Assembly (NCBI RefSeq): GCF_000380105.1
Contig: NZ_KB904467.1
Location: forward strand, 1 to 35,008
Direction of reading: 5' to 3'
Source: Streptococcus orisratti DSM 15617
Lineage (GTDB): Bacteria > Bacillota > Bacilli > Lactobacillales > Streptococcaceae
Length of the DNA: 35,008 bases
The notes beneath the pieces were generated by a model. It ran no database searches. It saw only the letters and a list, made by a program, of their open reading frames with translations, and was not told where the DNA came from. The translations under genes and the position numbers were made by a program. Below, piece by piece: positions 1 to 7,995 of the stretch. Position 1 is the stretch's first letter. Each line of letters begins with the position of its first letter.

Positions 1-1
1 T

Positions 2-544
2 TCAGATAGTAACGGCATAGCTGAGGTTAAAGTTCCGGTCTGGACAGACAAATCAGGTCAAGATGACCTCGTTTGGTACGACGCTGCAAAACAAAGCGAT
101 GGCACTTACAAGGTAGCTGTCAAGTTGTCTGACCATAAGAACGAACGTGGTACTTACAACGTTCATCTTTACTACATTGATAAGACAGGAAGCAAGCATG
201 GAGTTACAGCCACTCAAACGACAGTAGCTCAACCTAAAGACGAACGTACAGGCACCTTGTCTATTCAAAACCAAAGTAACGGCGACTTCAATGTTATTGT
301 TTCGAATGTTTCAGATAGCAATGGCATAGCTGAAGTTAAAGTACCAGTCTGGACAGACAAATCAGGCCAAGATGACCTCGTTTGGTACGATGCTGCGAAA
401 CAAAGCGATGGCACTTACAAAGTAGCTGTCAAGTTGTCAGATCACAAGAATGAACGCGGCACCTACAACGTCCATCTCTACTACATTGATAAGACAGGAA
501 GCAAACATGGAGTTACAGCGACTCAAACAACAGTAGCACAACCT
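2..544 (+). repeat. 309-bp tandem repeat within the carboxypeptidase gene
   Basis: The stretch beginning at base 2 recurs at base 311 with only scattered, mostly synonymous changes, giving a period of 309 bp (103 codons). Both copies end at the same CAACCT, at 230-235 and 539-544. The third protein repeat downstream is clearly older and more diverged. Such near-identical copies are prone to unequal recombination, so copy number may vary between strains. Confidence 0.9.
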
Positions 545-1645
545 GTTGCCGAAAAAAATAAACTCAGTATTGAAAATAAAACTTCGAAAGGATTTGATGT
601 TATTGTATCTAATCTTTCATTCAGTACTCCTGTGACACAAGTTAAAGTTCCTGTTTGGTCAAGTCAATCTGGACAAGACGACTTAGTTTGGTACAATGCT
701 GCGAAACAAAGCAACGGCAACTATAAAGTTTCAGTTAGTGTAAGCAACCATAAAAATTCTTCTGGTGAATATAATGTTCATCTCTATTATCTTGATAATA
801 CCGGTAAGATGTACGGCATTGCGGGAACCACAACGACTGTTGAAACTTCGAATGCTGAGCCAGTTTTTAATGGATCATATTATAGCATCAAAGGAAAATA
901 TGATGATATAATTGTTGTCAATAAAAAATACCCATTGTCTGCGACCTACAATCCTGGTGAAAATGCCACTGCCAAAGAAGCTTTCACAAGATTACGTAAT
1001 GATATGATTGCTCAAGGCTTAAATGTCGGTTATGGTTATAGCGGTTTCAGAAGTTACAGTACACAAGCAAATCTTTACCAAAACTATGTCAATCGTGATG
1101 GTCAAGCAGCTGCTGATCGCTATTCTGCACGACCTGGTTACAGTGAACATCAAACAGGTTTAGCTTATGATTTGACAGACAAAGCTGGCAATCTCCTTGA
1201 AGACGCAAGGGCAAGCCAATGGTTAAAAGATAATGCACATAACTATGGTTTCGTTGTCCGTTATCAACCAGGTAAGGAAGCTTCAACAGGCTTTATGGAA
1301 GAAGCATGGCATGTTCGCTATATTGGTAAAGAGGCCAAGGAAGTGCATGATTCAGGATTGACGTTGGAAGAATATTTCGGTTTCCAAGGTGGCGATTATG
1401 GAAATGTTTCTCCAGCCCGACCAAGCCAACCGGCTAATACTGGTAATAACCTTCCAGCTCAAGGAACTTATACCTTTACTAAAAATTGTCCAATCAAAGC
1501 GGAACCAAACAATGCTAGTCCTATTATCACTTACTATCCAGCAGGAGATAAGGTAAACTATACAAGTGTTTTGAATAATGACGGACATGTGTGGTTAGCT
1601 TATCGTACTTATAGCGGAGCACAACGCTATGTGGCTATTGATTAG
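2..1645 (+). CDS. Secreted D,D-carboxypeptidase with GBS_Bsp-like repeats and SH3_5 domain (5' end missing)
   Basis: The frame is open from base 2, so the gene begins outside the window; the TTG at 125 is only an internal codon. Three GBS_Bsp-like repeats of about 103 residues come first (copy 1 partial, copy 2 to about 544, diverged copy 3 to about 850). An M15B VanY-type peptidase domain follows (about 900-1370), with the zinc/catalytic signatures SEHQTGLAYD and EAWHVRY. The C-terminal 60 residues (from about 1459) look like an SH3_5 cell-wall-binding domain, starting GTYTFTKNCPIKAEP. The family cleaves the terminal D-Ala of peptidoglycan stem peptides outside the membrane. The signal peptide and any further repeats must lie upstream. 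The gene ends at a strong terminator. The domain calls are firm; the exact physiological substrate is inferred. Confidence 0.9.
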   Translation, partial: SDSNGIAEVKVPVWTDKSGQDDLVWYDAAKQSDGTYKVAVKLSDHKNERGTYNVHLYYIDKTGSKHGVTATQTTVAQPKDERTGTLSIQNQSNGDFNVIVSNVSDSNGIAEVKVPVWTDKSGQDDLVWYDAAKQSDGTYKVAVKLSDHKNERGTYNVHLYYIDKTGSKHGVTATQTTVAQPVAEKNKLSIENKTSKGFDVIVSNLSFSTPVTQVKVPVWSSQSGQDDLVWYNAAKQSNGNYKVSVSVSNHKNSSGEYNVHLYYLDNTGKMYGIAGTTTTVETSNAEPVFNGSYYSIKGKYDDIIVVNKKYPLSATYNPGENATAKEAFTRLRNDMIAQGLNVGYGYSGFRSYSTQANLYQNYVNRDGQAAADRYSARPGYSEHQTGLAYDLTDKAGNLLEDARASQWLKDNAHNYGFVVRYQPGKEASTGFMEEAWHVRYIGKEAKEVHDSGLTLEEYFGFQGGDYGNVSPARPSQPANTGNNLPAQGTYTFTKNCPIKAEPNNASPIITYYPAGDKVNYTSVLNNDGHVWLAYRTYSGAQRYVAID

Positions 1646-1674
1646 CTGAGTCCTAGCTGGCAGTAGTAAAATAT

Positions 1675-1725
1675 AAAAAATCCTATGCTATCAGGAATCA
1701 ATGTCCCGATGTCATAGGGTTTTTT
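1675..1725. terminator. Bidirectional intrinsic terminator
   Basis: An A-run followed by TCCTATG (1681-1687) pairs with CATAGGG (1713-1719) and a T-run. An inner stem forms between ATCAGG (1690-1695) and CCCGAT (1705-1710) with one mismatch. A-runs and T-runs on both sides allow use by the converging carboxypeptidase and AraC genes. The AraC stop codon (1698-1700) lies inside the hairpin. Confidence 0.85.
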
Positions 1726-2591
1726 GCTTTAAATTTTTTCCGATATTGTTTTGGAGTTAATTGAAAACGCTGTTTAAATTGTCTATTAAAGTTAGATAGG
1801 TTAGAAAATCCTACTTTAGTTGCAATATCAGCTATTGAATCATGGGTCTGAATAAGTAGTTCACAGGATTTATTCAGACGAATTTGCAGAATAAATTCGA
1901 TACAACTTGTTCCGGTATGTTGCCTGAAGATACTCATAAAATGAGTACGACTGTAGCCAAAATAATCTGCCAAAAAGTCAATGGTGAGTTGTTCATTATA
2001 GTGTGTATTGATATAATCAATTAGCCCTTTTAATTTTTCATACTTTTGGTAGGTATCTGTGGTATAGTTCCTATTAACATGCCTATTTTTGAAAAGAAGG
2101 TAAAGGAATTCATGTAATCTGGCCTTCAGGAGCATGTCATAATAGAGACTTTGATCGTTGACAAGACTAAAAATATCAAGTAAACATTTCTTGATGTCAT
2201 CATAACCAGACATTTCCTTGGTTATTCGTTGTGTTAATTGAAAATGACCATTATAAATTGGCTGTAGGTATCGTTGACTAAAATTCTCAATCATCGACCT
2301 ACCTAGATTATCCAAATTAATACTGAAAGTATCTGTAATCTGCTCCTCATTCTTAATAGGATGGATGGAATGCATGTAAGTCGGTTGAATGAGAATAATG
2401 TCGCCTTCTTTGCTGTTGAAAAAATCATAATTGATATGAAAGCGTGCAGTACCTTTTCTAACGTAAATGATTTCCAGCTCAGGATGCCAGTGATACATAA
2501 CATCAGGAAAGCCTTTCTGTACGTGTGTGCGATAACATTCAAAAGGGAAACCAGATGGCTTATCGGTAATATGATGATTGTATTTTGACAT
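1698..2591 (-). CDS. AraC/XylS-family transcriptional regulator
   Basis: The 297-residue protein has an N-terminal cupin-like effector domain (about residues 20-110, with HWHPELEIIYV) and a C-terminal pair of helix-turn-helix motifs (about 190-290, with DFLADYFGYSRTHFMSIFR and a terminal LTPKQYRK signature). The start is supported by GGGAGG seven bases upstream on the minus strand. It lies downstream of the MFS transporter on the same strand but has its own promoter after a terminator. By position it is the likely regulator of the transporter and of the divergent reductase operon. The ligand is unknown; a small carboxylic or phenolic acid is an inference from the neighbours. Confidence 0.9.
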   Translation of the reverse strand: MSKYNHHITDKPSGFPFECYRTHVQKGFPDVMYHWHPELEIIYVRKGTARFHINYDFFNSKEGDIILIQPTYMHSIHPIKNEEQITDTFSINLDNLGRSMIENFSQRYLQPIYNGHFQLTQRITKEMSGYDDIKKCLLDIFSLVNDQSLYYDMLLKARLHEFLYLLFKNRHVNRNYTTDTYQKYEKLKGLIDYINTHYNEQLTIDFLADYFGYSRTHFMSIFRQHTGTSCIEFILQIRLNKSCELLIQTHDSIADIATKVGFSNLSNFNRQFKQRFQLTPKQYRKKFKAKNPMTSGH

Positions 2592-2617
2592 AGCGACCTC
2601 CCAAGAAATATAGGTTT

Positions 2618-2626
2618 ATTATAGCA
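2618..2626 (-). promoter_or_regulatory. Extended -10 promoter of the AraC gene
   Basis: On the minus strand the sequence reads TATGCTATAAT, a consensus -10 with the TGn extension, about 27 bases before the ATG. It lies just after the transporter's terminator, so the regulator can be transcribed on its own. Confidence 0.65.
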
Positions 2627-2645
2627 TAAGATCTTTCTAACCAAC

Positions 2646-2690
2646 TTAAAAATGCTAGAAGGAGATTTCTATTGAATTCTTCTTCCAGCA
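2646..2690 (-). terminator. Terminator after the MFS transporter gene
   Basis: Read on the minus strand, TGCTGGAAGAAG pairs with CTCCTTCTAGCA (mismatches inside the stem), followed by a run of five T. It separates the transporter transcript from the AraC gene. Confidence 0.65.
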
Positions 2691-2707
2691 ATGACTTTAA
2701 TATAGAT

Positions 2708-3925
2708 TTATTTTTGTACGCCTTTTTTAGAAATTTTGCTATAAAGGACACTCAATACTAAACCTACTAGAGACAGTGCGATAGCAACATAGAAGGCCTG
2801 AGAATAATTCCCGTTATTAGCTGCAGCCATCTGTACAGCTACTCTTGGTGCAAAAAAGGCTGCCAATGAATAACCGGTAAATACAATACCATAGTTAACA
2901 CCTTGGTTAGCAGGGCCGTAATTTTCCATAACAATAGATGGGAATACCCCCATAACACCACCAAAACAAATACCAAGGCCAATAATACCTAGACTAAAAC
3001 CGAATTGACCGGGAATAATGGTTAAGATAAAGAGAGAAAAAGCGACAACTGAAAAGATAATCATTAATGTCTTACTGCGTCCAATCTTATCAGAAACTGT
3101 CCCCCAGATAAGACGTCCACTGGAATTACTGATAGAGTAAAGACTAACATAGAGGGCAGCTGTCGCAGGTGCAAGTCCAAACATCGTCTGTCCAATTGGT
3201 GAAGCTTGAGAGGCAATCATTAAACCTGAGAAGGCACCAACAAAGAACATTGAGATAACAATATAGAAAACAGGAGTTTTGAGCATTTGCAGCCAATTTC
3301 TATTAATAGACCCGTTATTTTGAATTTGTGCAGGAGGTTCCCATCCCTCTGGTTTATAACCTGCAGGAGCGGGCTTAATAAAGAAACTAGCGAGACCAAC
3401 AATAATGAGGTAAGCGAGACCTATAGCTCTAAAGGCAAATTTAGCATCATGCGATTGGATCAGGTAGCTAGCGATTGGAGATGCAATAACAGCAGCAAAT
3501 CCCATACCAGCTGTTAAGATACCTGAGGCAAGTCCGCGTTTATCTGGAAAAAGTCGAAGAATGTTGCTCAGTGCTCCAGAGTAAGCGAATCCTTGACCTA
3601 AACCTGCCATTAAACCATAAGTAAGATAGAGCATGATTGGGCTAGACACAAATCCAGTTAAGAAAAATCCGAGTGCAAAGACAAAGGCTCCTAAGGCAAT
3701 TGTCCATTTTACAAAACCCTTATCAACAAGATAGCCGCCCAAAATCATTGGAATTGGACCAATGGCTGAATTAATGGTGAAAGCCATCATAATCTGTGGC
3801 ATAGTCCATCCTGTTTGAGAACTTAGAGGATTTGCAAAGACACTAAAAGCATAGACTGCGCCGGTACAAAGCAAGATGGCAGTTGATGCAGCAATAACTT
3901 GCCAGCGATTGAGTGATTTGTTCAT
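2708..3925 (-). CDS. OFA-family MFS transporter (oxalate/formate antiporter type)
   Basis: This 405-residue membrane protein has about 12 hydrophobic segments. Family signs are the N-terminal RWQVIAASTAILLCTGAVYAF, the loop GGYLVDKGFVKW and a central linker (about residues 185-215) rich in Pro. OFA members move small carboxylates such as oxalate, formate or lactate; the substrate here is not determined by sequence. AAAGGAG lies 7 bases before the ATG. It is transcribed divergently from the flavin reductase operon, and an AraC gene follows. The context suggests uptake of the reductase substrate or export of its product, comparable to the transporter gene in the Lactiplantibacillus hcr cluster. 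Confidence 0.88.
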   Translation of the reverse strand: MNKSLNRWQVIAASTAILLCTGAVYAFSVFANPLSSQTGWTMPQIMMAFTINSAIGPIPMILGGYLVDKGFVKWTIALGAFVFALGFFLTGFVSSPIMLYLTYGLMAGLGQGFAYSGALSNILRLFPDKRGLASGILTAGMGFAAVIASPIASYLIQSHDAKFAFRAIGLAYLIIVGLASFFIKPAPAGYKPEGWEPPAQIQNNGSINRNWLQMLKTPVFYIVISMFFVGAFSGLMIASQASPIGQTMFGLAPATAALYVSLYSISNSSGRLIWGTVSDKIGRSKTLMIIFSVVAFSLFILTIIPGQFGFSLGIIGLGICFGGVMGVFPSIVMENYGPANQGVNYGIVFTGYSLAAFFAPRVAVQMAAANNGNYSQAFYVAIALSLVGLVLSVLYSKISKKGVQK

Positions 3926-3966
3926 GAAGAACTCCTTTCAATAAAATTGTTTGTTTTTTCACAAAG

Positions 3967-3995
3967 AATATATCAAAAAGCAAAATCTGAGTCAA
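3967..3995 (-). promoter_or_regulatory. Promoter of the MFS transporter
   Basis: On the minus strand TTGACT (3995-3990) and TATATT (3972-3967) are separated by exactly 17 bases. The start point would fall about 35 bases before the ATG. The promoter faces away from the reductase operon promoter across a 223-bp divergent region. Confidence 0.75.
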
Positions 3996-4033
3996 TTACT
4001 TTTAGAAAAATATCCTACATTTTTTGCCCAAGT

Positions 4034-4064
4034 TATACAATGGTCTTGAAAAATGATACAATAG
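4034..4064 (+). promoter_or_regulatory. Candidate AraC half-sites, direct repeat
   Basis: TATACAATGG (4034-4043) and GATACAATAG (4055-4064) match at 8 of 10 positions and are spaced 21 bp apart, two helical turns, as AraC-type half-sites usually are. They end 22 bp upstream of the operon's -35 box. Assignment to the adjacent AraC protein is inference. Confidence 0.4.
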
Positions 4065-4077
4065 AACTGAGATATAG

Positions 4078-4114
4078 TGTAAAACGTTTACAAAAAGATA
4101 AGGAGTAGTATAAT
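4078..4114 (+). promoter_or_regulatory. Reductase operon promoter with overlapping palindrome
   Basis: TTTACA (4087-4092) and TATAAT (4109-4114) are 16 bases apart. The -35 lies inside a near-perfect palindrome, TGTAAAACGTTTACA (4078-4092). The palindrome resembles a CcpA cre site, but its left arm is one base too long for the usual spacing. A repressor bound here would block RNA polymerase. Confidence 0.65.
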
Positions 4115-4148
4115 CGTATTATAAAAATAATGTGAAAGAGGTAACAAA

Positions 4149-4751
4149 ATGAAACTAGTTGCCATTGTTGGAACCAACTCTGACCGTTCCACTAATCGAA
4201 AACTGCTTAAGTTTATGGCTAAGCATTTTGCGGATAGGGCAGACATTGAAGTGCTTGAAATTAAAGAGTTACCAGCCTTCAATGAGCCGGAGGACAGGAC
4301 AGCACCTGCAGCTATTGCTGCTTTCTCAGAAAAGATCGCTTCCGCTGATGGTGTCATTATTGCAACACCTGAGTACGACCATACCATTCCAGCACCTCTG
4401 GCTAGCGCTTTAGAATGGATTGCCTACACTAGCCGTGCTCTTATTAATAAACCAACCATGATTGTTGGATGCTCACTGGGAGCTCTGGGGACATCTCGCG
4501 CACAAGCGCATCTGCGCCAAATCTTAGATGCTCCAGAGTTGAAGGCTCGCGTCATGCCGGGCTCAGAATTCTTCCCCGGACACTCTGAACAGGTTTTGGA
4601 TGATGATTTTAATCTTAATGATTTTGAAAAAGTAGCAGAGCTGGAAGAACATTTCTCAGAATTTCAAGATTTTGTGACAATCACAAATCAAATTGTCAAA
4701 CAAGCAGACACTGACCGAAAAAAGGCATTCGCATGGGAAGTAGGTGAATAG
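4149..4751 (+). CDS. NADPH-dependent FMN reductase, small reductase subunit (HcrA/CrdA-like)
   Basis: The 200-residue flavodoxin-fold protein belongs to the FMN_red family. The phosphate-binding loop [10 protein letters not shown] lies at residues 8-17 and [16 protein letters not shown] in the middle matches the conserved flavin-site segment. The start is supported by GAAAGAGG upstream. It is the first gene of a two-gene operon, and its stop lies one base before the next ATG. The next protein begins with a paralogous domain, so this gene looks like the product of a local duplication. In Lactiplantibacillus HcrAB and Vibrio CrdAB a similar small flavin-domain protein partners the large reductase. 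Its role is probably electron input from NAD(P)H; azoreductase-like activity is an alternative. Confidence 0.85.
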   Translation: MKLVAIVGTNSDRSTNRKLLKFMAKHFADRADIEVLEIKELPAFNEPEDRTAPAAIAAFSEKIASADGVIIATPEYDHTIPAPLASALEWIAYTSRALINKPTMIVGCSLGALGTSRAQAHLRQILDAPELKARVMPGSEFFPGHSEQVLDDDFNLNDFEKVAELEEHFSEFQDFVTITNQIVKQADTDRKKAFAWEVGE

Positions 4752-4752
4752 A

Positions 4753-7167
4753 ATGAAAATAGTTGCCATTGTCGGAACGAACGCAAAAAAATCATATAAC
4801 CGTATCTTGCTACAATTCATGCAAAAACATTTTGCTAAACAAGCAGATATTGAGATTATGGAAATTACGGACGTCCCAATGTTTAATGAGACAGATGACC
4901 AAACCGGCTCGGCTATTATCCAAAATTTTAACACAAAAATCACAGAAGCTAACGGGGTCATTATCGCAACGCCTGAACATAATCATACCATTCCATCAAG
5001 CCTGAATAGCCTTCTCGAATGGTTATCCTTCAACGTGCATCCTCTCGCTGGCAAGCCAACCATGATTGTCGGGGCTTCTTATGATGTACAAGGCTCCTCG
5101 CGTGCTCAGTTACACCTTCGTCAGATACTTGATGCACCTGGTGTTAATGCGACTGTCATGCCAGGTTCAGAGTTTTTACTTGGCCGTGCTCATCAAGCCT
5201 TTGATGAAAACGGAGATATTAAATCCCAAGGAACAGTTGATTTCCTAGATTCTTGCTTCTTCAAATTCCTTCGATTTGTAGAAATTGCCAATCAGCTCAA
5301 CGAACCTGAAGAAGTTCATTTTGAACCGGGGACTTACCAAGTAACGACTGTTGGTCACAACGGTGATTTACCAATGTCTGTTACGTTGTCAGCAGAACGC
5401 ATTGAAAGAATTGATATAGATTCTTCAGGTGAAACTGGTGGTATTGCCGATATTGTTTTTACTCGTATTCCAGGTGAAATCATTGAAGGTCAAACTTTAA
5501 ATGTTGATGCCATCTCAGGGGCTTCAGTTACTTCAAAAGGTGTGCTTGACGGGGTTGCGCGTGCGGTGAAATTGGCTGGTGCTAATCCAGATGCCCTTCG
5601 TAGTCGTCCAAAAGCATTATCCGCTCTAGACCATGAAGATAAAATATACGAAACAGATCTTGTCGTTGTTGGTGGTGGCGGTGCTGGTCTTGCTGCTGCG
5701 GCTCGTGCTTTGCAAGCTGGTAAGAAAGTTATTGTCGTTGAAAAATTTCCAGCCGTAGGAGGTAATACTGTTCGTGCGGGTGGTCCAATGAACGCTCCAG
5801 ACCCTGCTTGGCAAAATACTTTTGCAGCTAATGCTGGTGAAGCCCATACGCTCCAAGAATTACATGACTTGGACGAAACTGACATTGATCCTGAATACCT
5901 TGAAGATTTCCGTGCCTTGAAGCTTGAATTGGAAAATTATCTCAAAGACCCAGCCTACCTCTTTGATTCAAAATTGCTTTATCGTATGCAAACCTATCTC
6001 GGCGGTAAGCGTGTTGATCTACAGGGGCATGAAATTCACGGAAATTACGACCTCGTCAAAGTTTTGACAGAACGCGCCTTGGAATCTGTACGTTGGCTGG
6101 AAAATGTTGGTGTCGAATTTGATCGAAATGAAGTTACCATGCCAGTTGGTGCTCTCTGGCGTCGTGGGCATAAACCAAAAACGCCAATGGGAGTCGCTTT
6201 CATTTCAGTATTGAAAGATTTTGTTTTGAAAAATGGCGGAGCTATCCTCACAGATACCCCTGTCAAAGAGCTTATTGTAACAGATGGTGTTGTGACTGGT
6301 GTAAAAGGAACAGGGCGTAATGGTCAAGCCATCACTGTTAATGCCAAAGCTGTTATCTTAACAACAGGCGGCTTTGGAGCTAATACCAAGATGCTACAAA
6401 AATATAATACTTACTGGACTGAAATAGATGATGATATTGCTACTTCAAACACACCAGCCGTAACAGGTGATGGCATTGTCCTTGGCCAGTCAGTCGGTGC
6501 GGATCTGGTTGGTATGGGATTCAGTCAAATGATGCCAGTTTCTGATCCTGTAACAGGAGCACTTTTCTCGGGGCTGCAAGTACCACCAGCAAATTTTGTA
6601 ATGGTTAATACTAAAGGAAAACGTTTTGTTGATGAGTATGGCAGTCGTGATAAATTGTCACAAGCAGCCATTGATAACGGCGGTCTTTTCTACCTTATTG
6701 CTGACGATAATATCAAGGCGACTGCTTATAATACTAGTCAAGAAAAAATTGACGCACAAGTAGCAGCAGGGACACTCTATCGTGCCGATACCTTAGAGGC
6801 ATTGGCAGAACAGATTCAAGTTGACCCAGCGATCTTTGTGGATACCATCAATAAATACAATTCTTATGTGGATGCTGGTTTTGACCCAGACTTTAATAAA
6901 GGTGCCTTCGACCTCAAGGTTGAAAAAGCACCATTTTACGCAACACCGCGTAAGCCAGCTGTTCATCATACCATGGGTGGATTGAAGATTGATACTCACG
7001 CTCATGTTATTAATGAAAACGGTCAAGTCATCAGAGGTCTCTTTGCTGCTGGCGAAGTGGCAGGTGGTCTTCATGCTGGAAACCGTCTAGGTGGTAATTC
7101 ACTTACTGATATTTTCACCTTTGGTCGCATCGCTGCTGATACAGCTATTGAGGAATTCCTTAATTAA
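4753..7167 (+). CDS. FMN_red/FMN_bind/FAD_binding_2 enoate (fumarate/hydroxycinnamate-type) reductase
   Basis: The ATG at 4753 (protein starting MKIVAIVG) is preferred over a GTG at 4744: AGGTG lies six bases before it and the upstream paralogue starts the same way. The protein has 804 residues. Residues about 1-180 are an NAD(P)H:FMN reductase domain. Residues about 195-275 are an FMN_bind domain with a flavinylation motif DAISGAS (252-258). Residues about 300-800 form the flavocytochrome c/fumarate reductase FAD domain: GGGGAG at 307, SRDK with the probable proton-donor Arg632, VHHTMGG at 737 and GNRLGGNS at 776. There is no haem domain or signal peptide, so it is a cytoplasmic NAD(P)H-driven reductase of a C=C bond next to a carboxylate. 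The architecture matches Lactiplantibacillus HcrB and Vibrio Ard/CrdB. Fumarate, acrylate, cinnamate and urocanate are all possible substrates. Confidence 0.87.
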   Translation: MKIVAIVGTNAKKSYNRILLQFMQKHFAKQADIEIMEITDVPMFNETDDQTGSAIIQNFNTKITEANGVIIATPEHNHTIPSSLNSLLEWLSFNVHPLAGKPTMIVGASYDVQGSSRAQLHLRQILDAPGVNATVMPGSEFLLGRAHQAFDENGDIKSQGTVDFLDSCFFKFLRFVEIANQLNEPEEVHFEPGTYQVTTVGHNGDLPMSVTLSAERIERIDIDSSGETGGIADIVFTRIPGEIIEGQTLNVDAISGASVTSKGVLDGVARAVKLAGANPDALRSRPKALSALDHEDKIYETDLVVVGGGGAGLAAAARALQAGKKVIVVEKFPAVGGNTVRAGGPMNAPDPAWQNTFAANAGEAHTLQELHDLDETDIDPEYLEDFRALKLELENYLKDPAYLFDSKLLYRMQTYLGGKRVDLQGHEIHGNYDLVKVLTERALESVRWLENVGVEFDRNEVTMPVGALWRRGHKPKTPMGVAFISVLKDFVLKNGGAILTDTPVKELIVTDGVVTGVKGTGRNGQAITVNAKAVILTTGGFGANTKMLQKYNTYWTEIDDDIATSNTPAVTGDGIVLGQSVGADLVGMGFSQMMPVSDPVTGALFSGLQVPPANFVMVNTKGKRFVDEYGSRDKLSQAAIDNGGLFYLIADDNIKATAYNTSQEKIDAQVAAGTLYRADTLEALAEQIQVDPAIFVDTINKYNSYVDAGFDPDFNKGAFDLKVEKAPFYATPRKPAVHHTMGGLKIDTHAHVINENGQVIRGLFAAGEVAGGLHAGNRLGGNSLTDIFTFGRIAADTAIEEFLN

Positions 7168-7172
7168 CCTAA

Positions 7173-7207
7173 CAGCGTTCCTAGATCCTCAACTAGGAGC
7201 GTTTTTT
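7173..7207 (+). terminator. Terminator of the reductase operon
   Basis: CGTTCCTAG (7176-7184) pairs with CTAGGAGCG (7193-7201), with one G-T pair, followed by six T. It begins a few bases after the stop codon. Confidence 0.9.
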
Positions 7208-7222
7208 GATCATCTAGAAACC

Positions 7223-7248
7223 AAAAAAGAAGCCCATTTGGACTTCTT
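7223..7248 (-). terminator. Terminator of the tRNA-Thr gene
   Basis: On the minus strand AAGAAGTCC and GGGCTTCTT form a stem with an AAAT loop, followed by a T-run. It starts seven bases after the end of the tRNA. Confidence 0.85.
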
Positions 7249-7254
7249 AAGATT

Positions 7255-7325
7255 TGCCACCACCGAGAATCGAACTCGGAACGGAGCATTACCATTGCTC
7301 TATTATACCATTTAACTATAGCGGC
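7255..7325 (-). tRNA. tRNA-Thr (anticodon GGT)
   Basis: The 71-nt transcript folds fully. Acceptor GCCGCTA pairs with TGGTGGC (two G-T pairs). The D arm is GTTA/TAAT, the anticodon arm is GAGCA-ATGGTAA-TGCTC with anticodon GGT, the variable loop is CGTT, and the T arm is CCGAG-TTCGATT-CTCGG. The discriminator is A, and CCA is not encoded. It reads Thr codons ACC and ACT. It is a single tRNA gene, opposite in strand to both flanking genes. Confidence 0.93.
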
Positions 7326-7337
7326 GGTTACTTAAAT

Positions 7338-7366
7338 ATATTACTATAAAAACAGTTTGGACGCAA
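7338..7366 (-). promoter_or_regulatory. Promoter of tRNA-Thr
   Basis: On the minus strand TTGCGT (7366-7361) and TAATAT (7343-7338) have 17-bp spacing, which places the transcription start just ahead of the mature 5' end. Confidence 0.6.
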
Positions 7367-7462
7367 GGGTTTTGATAAATTTTCTATTTATCCCGTGAAA
7401 TATTCTAATGATTGTATGGAAAATAGAGCATTTCGTAAATTGAAGGATTTTAGAGATAAGTA

Positions 7463-7471
7463 TGCTATAAT
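7463..7471 (+). promoter_or_regulatory. Extended -10 promoter of the DUF1912 gene
   Basis: TATGCTATAAT gives a perfect -10 at 7466-7471 with the TGn extension. No good -35 sits at the usual distance. The leader would be about 24 bases and contains AGAAGAGG. Confidence 0.65.
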
Positions 7472-7501
7472 AAAAGGGAGAAATGAATAGAAGAGGTTAT
7501 T

Positions 7502-7756
7502 ATGTCATACGAAAAAGAATTTATGCAGGAATTTGAAACTTGGGTTAAAAATCAAGTGATGATTAATGAAATGGCTATGGATGCTAGTAAAAAGATAATT
7601 GAAGAGGATAAGGATGACCGTGCAGCAGACGCCTATATCCGATATGAGAGTAAACTAGATGCTTACCGCTATCTTCTTGGAAAATTTGATAATTATCATA
7701 AAGGCAAAGGGTTTCATGATATGCCAGATAATTTATTCGGTCAGCGTCATTATTGA
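7502..7756 (+). CDS. DUF1912 family protein
   Basis: This 84-residue, strongly acidic and helical soluble protein matches my recollection of the streptococcal DUF1912 family, which has no known function. It has no membrane segment or signal peptide. Residues 1-60 are predicted long helices with many Lys, Glu and Asp, and the C-terminus holds FHDMPDNLFGQRHY. A Shine-Dalgarno (AGAGG) precedes the ATG. The gene is monocistronic, with its own promoter and terminator, and lies between a tRNA and the HAD-gyrB unit. Gene reality is secure; function is unknown. Confidence 0.85.
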   Translation: MSYEKEFMQEFETWVKNQVMINEMAMDASKKIIEEDKDDRAADAYIRYESKLDAYRYLLGKFDNYHKGKGFHDMPDNLFGQRHY

Positions 7757-7765
7757 GTGTTTTGT

Positions 7766-7791
7766 CGAGTCCTAAGGGCTCGCTCTTTTTT
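7766..7791 (+). terminator. Terminator of the DUF1912 gene
   Basis: CGAGTCC (7766-7772) pairs with GGGCTCG (7776-7782) around a TAA loop, with a pyrimidine-rich T tract after it. The 204 bases from here to the next gene hold no further supported feature except the promoter at 7980. Confidence 0.85.
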
Positions 7792-7979
7792 ATTTATAGT
7801 CTTTCAGTTTGCTTTTAGCACTAAGTAACGAATGGCAAGGAATGCTGTGGGATTCAGTAAAACGAGGTAACGATGTAGTAAAGGAAAAACTGAATGGCTA
7901 TATCTAGTAAAATGTAGGGGTGTGAGAAAATCAAGCAAGTGAAAAATTTGAGTTCTTACTATAATAATGAGTAAAAATA

Positions 7980-7988
7980 TGTTATAAT
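7980..7988 (+). promoter_or_regulatory. Extended -10 promoter of HAD-gyrB, predicted leaderless
   Basis: TATGTTATAAT places TATAAT at 7983-7988, only seven bases before the ATG at 7996. Transcription would start at or within a base or two of the start codon. AAAGG at 7990-7994 is too close to the ATG to act as a ribosome binding site. A second TATAAT at 7960-7965 could provide a leadered transcript. Confidence 0.55.
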
Positions 7989-7995
7989 CAAAGGT

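Noticed and set aside
125..127. TTG as start of the carboxypeptidase
   Set aside because: The frame is open to the left edge and begins inside a repeat, so this is an internal codon.
4078..4092. Firm assignment of the palindrome as a CcpA cre site
   Set aside because: The left arm has one base too many for the consensus spacing; kept only as a possible site.
4744..4752. GTG start for the large reductase
   Set aside because: It overlaps the ribosome binding site and adds three residues; the ATG at 4753 matches the paralogue.
5490..5885. Minus-strand ORF of 131 residues inside the reductase gene
   Set aside because: A shadow frame with high Ser/Ala/Pro content and no ribosome site.
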